Shown here one piece after another: positions 1 to 9,500 of a DNA stretch of 33,806 nt. The DNA comes from Massilia sp. Lineage in GTDB: Bacteria > Pseudomonadota > Gammaproteobacteria > Burkholderiales > Burkholderiaceae_D. The stretch is from the NCBI GenBank assembly GCA_025359245.1, contig JANYGW010000096.1, positions 1 to 33,806 on the forward strand, written 5' to 3'. The notes beneath the pieces were generated by a model that saw nothing but the letters and a program-made list of their open reading frames with translations, made no database searches and was not told the origin of the DNA. Position 1 is the stretch's first letter; each line of letters starts with the position of its first letter. Both the position numbers and the translations under genes were made by a program.

Positions 1-112
1 CAGCACCGAACAGGGCAGTAGCCCGCTTGCCGGCCCGGCGATTCGCGTTGACCAGCCATTTGTGACAAGTCCTTGCCCGGCCCGTGAACGGCCGGCGGGA
101 GATCGGATTGAT

Positions 113-772
113 ATGCTGTCGATCGCAAACAAAGTCGAGCAGTTGGTGTCGGAGTCGCCGTTCCTGACGGAGGGAATCGCGCTTGGGCTGATCAACCTGT
201 CGGAGCTGGCGCGCCAGTTGCGCCCGCAGCTCGAATCGGACCTGTGGAAGCCGGTGGGGCAGGCGGCGGTGGTGATGGCGCTGCGGCGCCTGTCGGAGCG
301 CTTGCCGCAGCCGGGCGAGTCGGCGCCGATCATGCTGGCGCCGCGGATGGGCGAGCTGACCACGCGCACCGAGCTGACACTGGCGACCTACCGGTTGTCC
401 GAGCACAGCAACGAATGCCAGCGCAAGCTGCTGGCGCTGGCCGAACGGCACCTGGGCAGTTTCGTGTCGGTCACGCGCGGCGTGCACGAAATGCTGGTCG
501 TATGCAGCCGGCCGCTGATCCAGATCGTCGAATCGGCCTTCATCACCGAGCGCCACTTGGCGCGGGTGGAGAACCTGACCGCGCTGACCTTGCGCCTGAA
601 TCCGGAGACGCTGAAGACGCCGGGGATCTACCATGGCGTGCTCAAGAAGCTAGCCTGGAACAAGATCAGCGTCGTCACGATGATGTGCACCTTCACCGAA
701 CTGACGATCTTGCTCGAGCAGCCGCAGACCGGACCGGCGTACGCCATCCTGTCGCAAATCGTTTCCCATTGA
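113..772 (+). CDS. Hypothetical protein, possibly ACT-like
   Basis: A 219-residue soluble protein with no signal peptide or membrane segment. The ATG at 113 is preferred over the GTG at 62 because a GGGAG element lies about 11 bases upstream and because the extra N-terminal residues (PCPARERPAGD) look non-coding. The N-terminal half (LTEGIALGLINLSELARQL) is a helical segment of the kind found in small proteins annotated as aspartate-kinase-like or ACT-domain proteins. The C-terminal half has two beta-rich stretches ending LEQPQTGPAYAIL that could be paired ACT-like units. That resemblance is from memory and weak, so no function is assigned. It converges on the LD-carboxypeptidase gene, with only 46 bases between the two stops, and appears to be a single-gene unit within this window. 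Confidence 0.6.
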   Translation: MLSIANKVEQLVSESPFLTEGIALGLINLSELARQLRPQLESDLWKPVGQAAVVMALRRLSERLPQPGESAPIMLAPRMGELTTRTELTLATYRLSEHSNECQRKLLALAERHLGSFVSVTRGVHEMLVVCSRPLIQIVESAFITERHLARVENLTALTLRLNPETLKTPGIYHGVLKKLAWNKISVVTMMCTFTELTILLEQPQTGPAYAILSQIVSH

Positions 773-785
773 TGTAAGAGACTAC

Positions 786-814
786 CCGTCGGCCGGCACA
801 GCTGCCCCCGACGG
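786..814. terminator. Stem-loop between convergent genes
   Basis: Arms CCGTCGG (786-792) and CCGACGG (808-814) can form a 7-bp GC stem with a 15-base loop in the 46-base gap between two convergent stop codons. There is no T tract on either side, so it could act as a weak bidirectional terminator or merely a stabilising hairpin. Confidence 0.35.
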
Positions 815-818
815 CCCC

Positions 819-1874
819 TCAGGAAACGGCGGCTTCGAGCAGCGTCAGCGTTTCGCTGGCGGTGTCGAGCCGGGCATGGATGCCGATCGGCAGCGTGAAC
901 TGGTTGCGGATGTGGCCGAACGAGTAGCCGCTCACCGCCGGGATCGCCAGCGGCGCCAGGTGCTGGTCCAGCGTGTCATCCAGGCTCAGCGACAATTCCT
1001 CGTCCTTCGGCCCGCAGTTCTCGCACACGCCGATCATCAGCGCCGCCGCATGCCGGAATCCCAGCGCCAGGTCGAGCTGGGTCATCCAGCGGTCGATCCG
1101 GTACGGTTCTTCGTTCACTTCTTCCAGGAACAGGATCGCCTTGCGGAAGTCGGCCGCGTACGGCGTGCCGGTCAGCGCGCTGACCAGGCTCAGGTTGCCG
1201 CCGATCAGGCGCCCGCTGGCCTGGCCCTGACGCACCGTGCGCAGCGCGTACTGCGCGTCGCTCTGCGCGCGCACCCGGTTTTCCAGCGCCATCGCGATCG
1301 TGTACACCGGCTGCGGATCCATCAGCACCGCCAGCATGTGCTGCGTCGTGTAGTCGGAACTGCCGGAACTGGCCACCGGTCCGTGGAACGTCACCAGCCC
1401 CGCATGCCGGTAGATTGCCAGGTGCAGCGCGGTGATGTCGGAATAGCCCAGCAAAATCTTCGGATGCGCGCGGATCAGGCCATAGTCGAGCGTGGCCAGC
1501 AGCGAGATGCAGCCCGATCCGCCCCGGATGCACCAGATCGCCTTGACCTCGGGCGCGCCAAACATCGCGTGCAGGTCGGCGCGCCGCTGCTGCACCGTGC
1601 CGCCGTAGTTGCCGTGCACGGCGCGCAGGTTGGCGCCTTCGCGCACCCGGAATCCGAGCTGCTCGATCCTGGCCACGGCCTTTTCGATCGCTTCGTCATT
1701 GGTATGGCCGCCCGGCGCAATCAGGCCGATGGTGTCGCCGAAGCGCAGCCGCGGCGGCTTGATCAATCGACGTTGCATGGTGTGCGAAGGCGGGCGCGCC
1801 GCAGCCGGCAACATGACGGCCGCCGCCGCCAGGGAGGCGAAGACGCGCCTGCTGATCTTCTCGCTGCTCGACAT
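819..1874 (-). CDS. ldcA: LD-carboxypeptidase (peptidase S66), exported
   Basis: 351 residues. S66 enzymes cut the L,D bond before the terminal D-Ala of murein tetrapeptides. The N-terminus has SRRVFASLAAAAVMLPAAA, a twin-arginine-like signal (twin Arg at 9-10), so an extracytoplasmic location is likely, unlike the cytoplasmic LdcA of enterics. Catalytic residues are visible: nucleophile Ser145 in GYSD, Glu251/252 in FLEEVNEE and His321 in FGHIRNQF, plus the IRGGSG loop at 116-121. The gene follows the peptide-binding protein gene by 48 bases on the same strand, so the two are probably co-transcribed and may serve murein-peptide handling. A GAGG element lies just upstream of the ATG. Family assignment is firm; the exact substrate is inferred. 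Confidence 0.9.
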   Translation of the reverse strand: MSSSEKISRRVFASLAAAAVMLPAAARPPSHTMQRRLIKPPRLRFGDTIGLIAPGGHTNDEAIEKAVARIEQLGFRVREGANLRAVHGNYGGTVQQRRADLHAMFGAPEVKAIWCIRGGSGCISLLATLDYGLIRAHPKILLGYSDITALHLAIYRHAGLVTFHGPVASSGSSDYTTQHMLAVLMDPQPVYTIAMALENRVRAQSDAQYALRTVRQGQASGRLIGGNLSLVSALTGTPYAADFRKAILFLEEVNEEPYRIDRWMTQLDLALGFRHAAALMIGVCENCGPKDEELSLSLDDTLDQHLAPLAIPAVSGYSFGHIRNQFTLPIGIHARLDTASETLTLLEAAVS

Positions 1875-1922
1875 TGCATCCTCATTGAATTGGTACTCGC
1901 CAGAGTACAGGAACGCGCGCCG

Positions 1923-3644
1923 CTAGCGCGACCGTGCACCGCCGCGCTCGCCAAGGTCGAGATCGAGGTAGCGCCACGTGGTCAGTTCCACCGGGTGGCG
2001 CGTGTAGTTTTTTAGCCACGGCTGGCGGATATCGGCTGAAATCGGATGGGTCAGCGGCACCCACGGGTTATAGGCGTGCAGCAGCTGGTTCATCTCGCCA
2101 TACAACTTTCGCCGCGCCGGCGTATCGCCCAGCGCGCGCGCCTGTTCGTAGCGCTGGTTATAGGCCGGCAGGTTGAAGCGCGCATAGTTGGCGCGCCCGC
2201 TGTTGGGACCGTACAGCAGCTGGTAGAAGTTTTCACCGTCCGGGAAGTCGGCGATCCAGTTGGTTTCGAACATCTGCACCTTGCCCAGCCGCGAAGCCTT
2301 GATGATTTCGGGCTTCTTGTCGGTCTTGAAGACGATCCGCAGCCCCACCGCATTGATGTTCTTGCGCCACAGCTCGTCGCGCAAGCGCCCGCCGACGGTC
2401 GCCTCGCTGTGCATCACCAGCGTCAGCGGCTGGCCATCCGGGCCGCGCCGAAAGCCGTCCGGGTCGCGCTGCTTGTAGCCGAAGCGGTCCAGCAGCGCCT
2501 CGGCCAGCGCCGGGTCGTAGCCAACCGGACTGCGGTAAGCCGGGTCATATCCCAGCACATTCGGCGGCAGCGGCGATTCGGCATGGATCGCGAAACCCTT
2601 CTTGAGCAGCTTGATGTCCTCGGCGCTGTTATAGCTGAGCGCGATGGCGCGCCGCAGCGCCACTTTCTCCTTGCTGTAGCCGCCGATGACCGGGTCTTCC
2701 AGGTTCATCCACATGTAATAGGTCTGCAGCACGGGAAAGCGGGTCAGCTCCATGCCGCGCGCGGCCAGTTCCGGTTTCAGCCGGTCGTTCTTGATCACCA
2801 TGTCGGTCATCGATTCGGGCACCTGCTCCAGGTAATCGAATTCGCCGCGCAAGAAACCGAGCACGCGGCCCTGGAATTCCTCGGCGATCTTGACCTCGAC
2901 CTTGTCCAGCAGCGGCAGGCGCTTGCCGTCGGCGCCCGTCGCGTGGCTGTTGCGGTTAGCCAGCAGCACGATCTTGTCGCTGCGCTTCCATTCGCCGACC
3001 ACGAACGGCCCGGTGCCAACCGGATGGTTGCCGGCCTGGCCGGGGTAGGCCTCGATCACTTCGCGCGCGACCACGCCCGAGGCCGGCGTGGCCAGGTAGA
3101 ACAGGAAATTGCTGTCGGGCGCAGTCAGGCCGATGCGCAGCGTGTAGCGGCCGGTCGCCTGCAGGCCGTCGATCTTGCTGTCGTAGCCGAACGCTTGCTT
3201 GAGCGCGCCGTCGCCGGCGATCTTGCCTTCGAACAGGGACAACCACGGCGACTTGAGCGCGGGGTCGTACAGGCGCTTGAGGCTGTATACATAGTCGGCC
3301 GCGGTCAGTTCGCGCGGCTGGCCCTTGAAGGCGGGGTCCGGCGAAAAGTAGATGCCGGGCCGGATCTGGAAAGTATAGCTCAGGCCCTGGTCGGCGATGA
3401 CCGGCAGGGCTGTCGCGGTATTGCCGCGCAGCTTGAGCGGACGCGCCAGGTAGTCATAGCCGAGCAGCGGATCGAACAGGTTTTCGAGCAGGCTGAGCGA
3501 AGCGATATCGGACGCCACGGCCGGGTCGAGCCCGGTTTCCGGCGTCGTCACGTAGGTGTGCAAGACTTTCTCGGCCGCCTGCGCGGGCGCGATCCACGGC
3601 GCGGTGGCGAGCAGCAAGGCGGCAATGAGGCGCGATATCGTCAT
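1923..3644 (-). CDS. ABC transporter substrate-binding protein, family 5
   Basis: 573 residues with a clear Sec signal peptide (cleavage near AQA-AEK, residue 23) and no lipobox, so a soluble periplasmic binding protein of the SBP_bac_5 family, which binds oligopeptides, dipeptides or murein peptides. Family landmarks are the N-terminal TYVTTPETGLDPA segment, the FSPDPAFKG-ELTAADYVYSLKR region (about 100-130) and HPVGTGPFVVGEWKRSD (about 207-223), followed by a long C-terminal lobe. No permease or ATPase gene is adjacent, so it must share a transporter elsewhere, as the murein tripeptide binder MppA does with Opp. The downstream LD-carboxypeptidase supports, without proving, a murein-peptide ligand. 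A GGGGA element sits 5 bases before the ATG. Specific ligand unknown. Confidence 0.88.
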   Translation of the reverse strand: MTISRLIAALLLATAPWIAPAQAAEKVLHTYVTTPETGLDPAVASDIASLSLLENLFDPLLGYDYLARPLKLRGNTATALPVIADQGLSYTFQIRPGIYFSPDPAFKGQPRELTAADYVYSLKRLYDPALKSPWLSLFEGKIAGDGALKQAFGYDSKIDGLQATGRYTLRIGLTAPDSNFLFYLATPASGVVAREVIEAYPGQAGNHPVGTGPFVVGEWKRSDKIVLLANRNSHATGADGKRLPLLDKVEVKIAEEFQGRVLGFLRGEFDYLEQVPESMTDMVIKNDRLKPELAARGMELTRFPVLQTYYMWMNLEDPVIGGYSKEKVALRRAIALSYNSAEDIKLLKKGFAIHAESPLPPNVLGYDPAYRSPVGYDPALAEALLDRFGYKQRDPDGFRRGPDGQPLTLVMHSEATVGGRLRDELWRKNINAVGLRIVFKTDKKPEIIKASRLGKVQMFETNWIADFPDGENFYQLLYGPNSGRANYARFNLPAYNQRYEQARALGDTPARRKLYGEMNQLLHAYNPWVPLTHPISADIRQPWLKNYTRHPVELTTWRYLDLDLGERGGARSR

Positions 3645-3799
3645 GAATTCCCCGTTTGGTCGGCTCCCATCATATGCGAGCGAGCTTCAATTGTGCCGTT
3701 CGGGGCATAACTTTTTACATATGGGAACAGCATACTCTGGCAAGCTGCGCCTATACTCTCGCTGCACAATCCGCTTTCACCGCGAATAGATAAGACAAC

Positions 3800-5038
3800 A
3801 TGGCACTCAATTACATCTGGTCTGGCTTCTTCCTGGTCGGTTTCCTGGCGGCGCTGGCGCAATGGATCTTCCTGGGCGACACCGAGATCTTCAAGAAGAT
3901 CATCGACGGCACCTTCGACACGGCCAAGTCGGGCGTGATGGATATCGCCCTGCCGCTGGCTGGCGTGATGACCTTATGGCTGGGTATCATGAACATCGGC
4001 GAAAAGGCCGGCGCGGTGGGCTGGCTGGCGCGCCTGATCGCGCCCTTCTTCTCGCGCATCTTCCCCGACGTGCCGAAGGACCACCCGGCCACCGGCCACA
4101 TGGTGATGAATTTCTCCGCCAACCTGCTCGGCCTGGACAACGCGGCCACGCCGTTCGGCCTGAAGGCGATGGAAAGCCTGCAGACGCTAAACCCGAACAA
4201 GGAAGAGGCGAGCAACGCGCAGATCATGTTCCTGGTGCTGCACACCTCGGGCCTGACACTGATCCCGCTGGCGATCATGGCCCAGCGCGCGATCCTGGGC
4301 GCCAAGGACCCGTCCGACATTTTCATCCCGTGCATGATCGCGACCTATGTCGCCACCGTGACCGGCATCATCGTGGTGTCGATCAAGCAGCGCATCAACC
4401 TGCTCAACCGCGTGGTGCTGGGCTGGCTGGGCGGCATGACGGCCGCCATCGGCGCGCTGATTTTTTACTTCACCCACTACCTGACCAAGCCCGAAATCGA
4501 GCTGGTGTCGAAGGTGTCGTCCAACCTGATCCTGCTGTCGATCATCATCATCTTCATCGTCGGCGCGCTGCGCAAGGGCGAAAACGTGTACGACGCCTTC
4601 ATCGAGGGCGCCAAGGGCGGCATCCAGACCTCGCTGACCATCATTCCCTACCTGGTCGGGATGCTGGTGGCGATCAGCGTGATCCGCAATTCAGGCGTGC
4701 TCGGTTTTGTCGTGCGGGGGCTGGAGTGGCTATTCGTCCACATGGGCATGAACACCGACTTCACGCCGGCGCTGCCGACCGCACTGATGAAACCACTGTC
4801 GGGCAGCGGCTCGAAGGCGATGATGATCGACGCCATGCAGACCTACGGCGTCGACTCGTTCGTGGGGCGCCTGGCCTGCATCTTCCAGGGATCGGCCGAC
4901 ACCACCTTCTATATCGTGGCGCTGTATTTCGGTTCTGTGGGCATCCGCCGCACGCGCTATGCGATTTCGGCCGGCCTGTGCGCGGACTTCGCCGGCATCT
5001 GCGCGGCCATCGCGGTCGCCTATATGTTCTTCGGTTGA
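3800..5038 (+). CDS. SpmA/SpmB-type nucleoside-recognition (Gate) membrane protein
   Basis: 412 residues, strongly hydrophobic, with about eight to ten membrane segments. The N-terminal half carries SGVMDIALPLAGVMTLWLGIMNIGEKAG and the NFSANLLGLDNAATPFGLKAM signature of spore maturation protein A. The C-terminal half carries EGAKGGIQTSLTIIPYLVGMLVAI and the SGSGSKAMMIDAM and GSADTTFYIVALYFGSVGI stretches of SpmB. The protein is therefore a natural SpmA-SpmB fusion with two Gate domains. The host shows no other sporulation gene here, so the name does not imply sporulation; the molecular function of this family is unsettled. The next gene, a DD-carboxypeptidase, starts 9 bases after the stop, indicating co-expression. 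The Shine-Dalgarno before the ATG is weak. Confidence 0.88.
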   Translation: MALNYIWSGFFLVGFLAALAQWIFLGDTEIFKKIIDGTFDTAKSGVMDIALPLAGVMTLWLGIMNIGEKAGAVGWLARLIAPFFSRIFPDVPKDHPATGHMVMNFSANLLGLDNAATPFGLKAMESLQTLNPNKEEASNAQIMFLVLHTSGLTLIPLAIMAQRAILGAKDPSDIFIPCMIATYVATVTGIIVVSIKQRINLLNRVVLGWLGGMTAAIGALIFYFTHYLTKPEIELVSKVSSNLILLSIIIIFIVGALRKGENVYDAFIEGAKGGIQTSLTIIPYLVGMLVAISVIRNSGVLGFVVRGLEWLFVHMGMNTDFTPALPTALMKPLSGSGSKAMMIDAMQTYGVDSFVGRLACIFQGSADTTFYIVALYFGSVGIRRTRYAISAGLCADFAGICAAIAVAYMFFG

Positions 5039-5047
5039 GGCGACGAC

Positions 5048-6496
5048 ATGTTGCGACCGATCGCATTCGCACTGCTGCTGGCCTTCGCTGCGGCCGCCAG
5101 CGCCCAGCTGCCGCAGCCGGTTTTGCAGTTGATGGCGGCGGCGCATATTCCCGAGGACGCGATCGGGGTCGTGGTGCTGCGCGGCGACGCGACGCTGGTA
5201 TCGCACCTGGCCGAACGCCCGATGCAGCCCGCGTCGACCATGAAACTGGTGACCACGTTGATCGGGCTGGAGCAGCTGGGGCCTGTCTTCCGCGGCCGCA
5301 CCGAGCTGCGCACAGCCGGCGTTTTGTTCGGCGACACGCTGACCGGCGACCTGGTGCTGCGCGGCGGCGCCGACGCCGACCTGACCGGCGAGGTATTGCA
5401 GAACATGCTGCAGGCGCTGCGTAACCAGGGCGTGCGCAAGATCGACGGGCGCCTGCTGCTCGACCGCCAGCTATTCAACCCGGCCCGCGCCGACACCGGC
5501 CTGGAGCCGTTCGATGAATCACCCGACGCCTACTACAACGTGATTCCCGACGCGCTGCTGGTCAACAAGAACATGCTGCTGCTGGAGATGCGTTCGAACG
5601 GCAGGGCGGTGCAAGTGGCGGCGCAGCCCGCGCTGGACCGGCTGACGGTGGAGTCGGGCATGACCTTGATCGACGCGCCGTGCGCGCGCTGGGAAGACGG
5701 CTGGAAGCAGCCGCTCGTGCTGCGCGAGGCCAGCGGCGCGATCCGGGTCCTGCTGCAAGGGACGTATCCGCGCAACTGCATCGCCTCGAACAGCATCAAC
5801 GTGGTGGACCGCCAGGATTACGTGGACCGCCTGTTCCGCGACATCTGGAAGCGGCTCGGCGGCATTTTCGATGGCGCCACCATCGACGGCAGCGCAACGC
5901 CCGACATGCGCCTGCTGGCCGAACACGTGTCGCGCGCGCTGCCCGAAGTGGTCCGCGACATCAACAAGCCGTCCGACAATGCGCTGGCGCGTACGCTGTT
6001 CCTGAGCCTGGGCAGCCTGGAGACCGATGCGGTGCACGGCAGCCATCCGATGGCGGGCAGCGGCCCGACTGCGCTGCGCGCCGACCTGGTGGTGCGCGAC
6101 TGGATGCGGCGCAAGGGCATCAACGACGCCGGCCTGGTGATCGACAACGGGTCGGGCCTGTCGCGCATGGAGAAGATCAGTCCGGCGCAGATGGCGGGGC
6201 TGCTCAATGCGGGCCTGCGCAGCAAATGGGCGCCGGAGTTCATGGCCAGCTTGCCGATCGTGGGGGTGGACGGCACGATGCGCCGGCGCCTGAAGGACAG
6301 CCCGGCGGCCGAGCGCGCGCGCATGAAGACGGGAACGCTGCGCAATGTGACAGCGGTGGCGGGGTACGTGCCGGACGCGAATGGCCAGCAATGCGTGGTG
6401 GTGGCGATGATCAATACCGAGCGTTCCACCGAAGCCAAAGGCCGCGCGGTGCTTGATGCGCTGGTCGACTGGGTCGCCCGCTCAAACACCCCATAA
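5048..6496 (+). CDS. dacB: D-alanyl-D-alanine carboxypeptidase/endopeptidase, PBP4 type (S13)
   Basis: 482 residues with a signal peptide (cleavage after about residue 19), so periplasmic. All three penicillin-binding motifs are present: SxxK at 63-66 (STMK), SxN at 309-311 (SDN) and KTG at 427-429. The long insertion between SxxK and SxN is typical of peptidase S13, as in E. coli PBP4, which removes terminal D-Ala and cuts DD crosslinks in peptidoglycan. The ATG lies 9 bases after the SpmAB-like stop, and its GAGG ribosome site overlaps that stop, so translation is probably coupled. The gene ends just before a palindromic repeat facing the convergent glucanase gene. Confidence 0.93.
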   Translation: MLRPIAFALLLAFAAAASAQLPQPVLQLMAAAHIPEDAIGVVVLRGDATLVSHLAERPMQPASTMKLVTTLIGLEQLGPVFRGRTELRTAGVLFGDTLTGDLVLRGGADADLTGEVLQNMLQALRNQGVRKIDGRLLLDRQLFNPARADTGLEPFDESPDAYYNVIPDALLVNKNMLLLEMRSNGRAVQVAAQPALDRLTVESGMTLIDAPCARWEDGWKQPLVLREASGAIRVLLQGTYPRNCIASNSINVVDRQDYVDRLFRDIWKRLGGIFDGATIDGSATPDMRLLAEHVSRALPEVVRDINKPSDNALARTLFLSLGSLETDAVHGSHPMAGSGPTALRADLVVRDWMRRKGINDAGLVIDNGSGLSRMEKISPAQMAGLLNAGLRSKWAPEFMASLPIVGVDGTMRRRLKDSPAAERARMKTGTLRNVTAVAGYVPDANGQQCVVVAMINTERSTEAKGRAVLDALVDWVARSNTP

Positions 6497-6498
6497 CC

Positions 6499-6582
6499 CG
6501 TCGTCCTCGCGAACGGGAAACGCATGCGTTTCCCCCATCCTGCGCGTGCTCAGCATGGATCCCCGCTTTCGCGAGGATGACG
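6499..6582. repeat. Palindromic REP-like element between convergent genes
   Basis: Outer arms at 6499-6513 (cgtcgtcctcgcgaa) and 6568-6582 (ttcgcgaggatgacg) are complementary with one G-T-type mismatch. A perfect 20-base palindrome, gggaaacgcatgcgtttccc, sits inside at 6515-6534. The right arm plus ATGGATCCCCGCTTTCGCGA resembles dispersed intergenic repeats common in proteobacterial genomes. It fills the 89-base gap between the stops of dacB and the glucanase gene, so it may also serve as a bidirectional terminator. Confidence 0.65.
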
Positions 6583-6585
6583 AAG

Positions 6586-9500
6586 TTACTTGCCGATGGT
6601 GTACGTCACCGACACCGGTGACGGCGTATATATCGACGGGCTGTGTCCACCCACGTCATCATACGAAAACCCATACGCCAGCCCGTTATAACTGTGCTGG
6701 TGCCAGAACTTCGTGAAGAAATTGGCTGGCTTGCCGGCCGGGTAAAAGTAATCCGCGTTGTACCAGCGATCCGACGGCTGATCGGCCACATGCCGGTTAA
6801 GCGCCGCGCACAACTGCGCCTGCAACTGCAGCTGCTTGTCGTGCTTGGGCGTATTCGGCGAAGTGCCCGTTGCATCATCGAGCACGCCGTTGCCGAGCAT
6901 GACTTCGGTGGTGGTCGGCTTGCCGTAGATCTTGTACGAGTCGACGCCATCGGTGAAGGTGAACACATCGTCCAGCCCGACCCGCCCGGTGAAGGTCGGC
7001 CAGTCGCCCACTTTGAGCACCAGGTTCTCGTTGCGGTACTTGTTCCAGATGTCGCTGATATAGGCATCGAGATAAGCGGCATTCTCGCCGCGCGGCTTGT
7101 CCTGCGCGCCGGTCGTGACGTTCAGGCCATCGTTGAAGGTGCCGTGCGCCGGCGCCATGATGCGGTACGGCGCATACGGTGCCTTGGCCAGCCCGCCGAA
7201 TTCGGACGGCGTCTCCAGCGTGAAGCGCGCGAACAATTCATCACGTGTTTCGGCCAGCGTTTCGCCAACCGTCGCATCGTAGCCATCAAGCCCGGTCACC
7301 CGCAGCTTCAGCGGAAAGCCGAAAATGTCGACCCGGCTGGTGTTGACGAAGATGCCCGGATAGTCGCTGCCCGGACGCGGCCGGTTGATGTTGAATTCAC
7401 CGAAGTCGAACGTCGTATTCAGGTTCGGATCGGTGCTGTTTTCCAAATCCGGACCCGCATAGCCTGTCCTGCCGTTGATGTCGCGGTTGATCTGCACCAG
7501 CACCGGTTTGCCGACGCTCATGTAGATGCGCGCCGACTCGATTGCCGGTATCGTCACCGTCTTCGCCTGGGCAAGGCTGACCGCATAGTTGGCATAACCC
7601 TTGTCGCGGCCAGGCACCGGAATCGTGTTGTCTGCTTCGGTGACCGGGATCAAGCGGCCCGTCGCATCGGCGCGCACGTACTCGTGGGTGATCCAGTCCT
7701 TGCCGATGATGAGCCAATAGACCTTGTCGTCCGTGTACTTGCCTGCCGTGCCGTTGACTACCGTGAAGCTGGTCATGCCGTTCCACGCCGACTCCGCATT
7801 ATTCGAAATCGAGTACGTGCGCGACACGATGGATGAGTCCTTGCCGTCCTTGGTCGCCAGTGCCTTGAGCGTGAACGTGTCGCCGAACTCCGGCGATTTG
7901 GCCAGCCATACGGCGCCGTTGAACTGCGGCGAAGTGCGGGTTGGCGTGCTGCCGTCCTTGGTGTAGTGCACGGTCGCGCCGGGCGTGGCGGTCAGCATGT
8001 TGACGCCGATCTTGGTGGCGTAGGTGCCGGCCGCATGCGACAGCGTTGGCACCGCAACCGTACAGCCACCTGCGGTCTGGGTGCAAGCCGCTTCAATGTC
8101 GTAGGTGGCGCTGGCGCGGCGCGACTGCTGCAGGTCCGGCCGCACGGCAATGGCGTTGATCGTCGTCGCGCTCTGGACCAGCAGCGCCGATCCATACTGC
8201 GCCGAGTTGACAGTCGGCGCGCTGCCGTCGATCGTGTAGTAGATCCTGGTGCCGGCAAGCGACCCCGATGGCAGCGCCAGGGTCACGCTTTGCTGGGTCG
8301 GATACAGGCCGCCGGCGGGCGCGAACACCGGCTTGGCGACAGGGCTCGGACAGGCCGGCGAATCCGGCGCGTCGTCACCGCAAATCACGTAGTTGTACCA
8401 GGCGCTGTCCTTGTTGCCGCCGGTCGGCGCGGAGTAGGTGAACATGTACGAAATCGTGGAGCCCGTTGCGACAGGGCTGATGGCCGACGCGAACCAGCGC
8501 TTTAGCGTCCCGTCAAACGTCATGTTTTCGTCGCGCTGCGCACCCTTCGCGCCATCCTTGCCGGTGACGTAGGAATGGGCGATGGCCGTGGTCGGCGTCC
8601 AGGCCGGCGCGAACCAGATGCGCGCCGTGGCGCCGTCTTCGGAAACGCCCTGGGTGAAGGTGTCGCCGCTGACGATGGTGATCGTGTAGCTGACCGACGC
8701 GGACGCCGAATCGCTCATGCCGCTCTTTTTCGCCACGGCCGTCAGTGTGCCGGTGGCGGCCACCGAAATCGGCGTTGCGTCCGAATACAGCTGCTGCGCC
8801 GCGCCGTTGACCGTGTAGTAGATCGCGGCGCCGGCGGTGGCGCTCGACAGCCGCACCGATTGCGCCGACGCGTATGTACCGCCGGCCGGCGAAAACACCG
8901 GCGTGGCCACTGCCTGCACCTGGGTGATCGTGAACACGGCCGATGCCACCGCCGAATTGTTCATGCCGCTCTTGAGCGCGATCGCCTTGACCGTCGCACC
9001 CGGCGCGGCCACGCTGAACGCGCCGCCATACAAACTCGATACGGCTGCAGGGGTCGATCCGTCCAGGGTGTATCGAATCTCGGCGCCCGCCGTGCTGCTG
9101 GCCAGCGTGACATTCTGCGCGCTGGTAAACGCGCCACCTGCGGGCGAAATGGTCGGCGTGGCCACGGTGCCGGTGTTGACACTGCGGTTCCAGCTCAAGC
9201 CGGTCGCGTCGCGTGCGCCGGTCGATGTCATATAGGTGAAGCTGTAGGCCAATGCCACGGCCGCCCCGGGCGCCACCGGAACAACCACTTCGTAGCGGGT
9301 GCCGTTATAGGCCATGGCGACATTCTGCTGGCCGCCGCCATTGAGCGTGTAGTGGATGTCGACCCAGTCCGACTTGGGCGTGCGCGCAAACCAGACGGTG
9401 ACGGAACTGCCGTTGTCGGCCACGCCCTGCGTGAAGCCGCTGTCGATGGCGCCGATGGTATAGCTGGCGCTGGCCGTGTCGGAATTGGTCAGACCCGCCT

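Noticed and set aside
2046-3710. 554-codon plus-strand open frame opposite the peptide-binding protein gene
   Set aside because: Composition is the His/Arg/Val/Gln-rich pattern produced by the antisense of a GC-rich gene; no domain, and the opposite strand encodes a clear family 5 binding protein.
3862-5424. 520-codon plus-strand frame overlapping the SpmAB-like and dacB genes
   Set aside because: Arg/Gly/His-rich frame-shifted shadow spanning two real genes.
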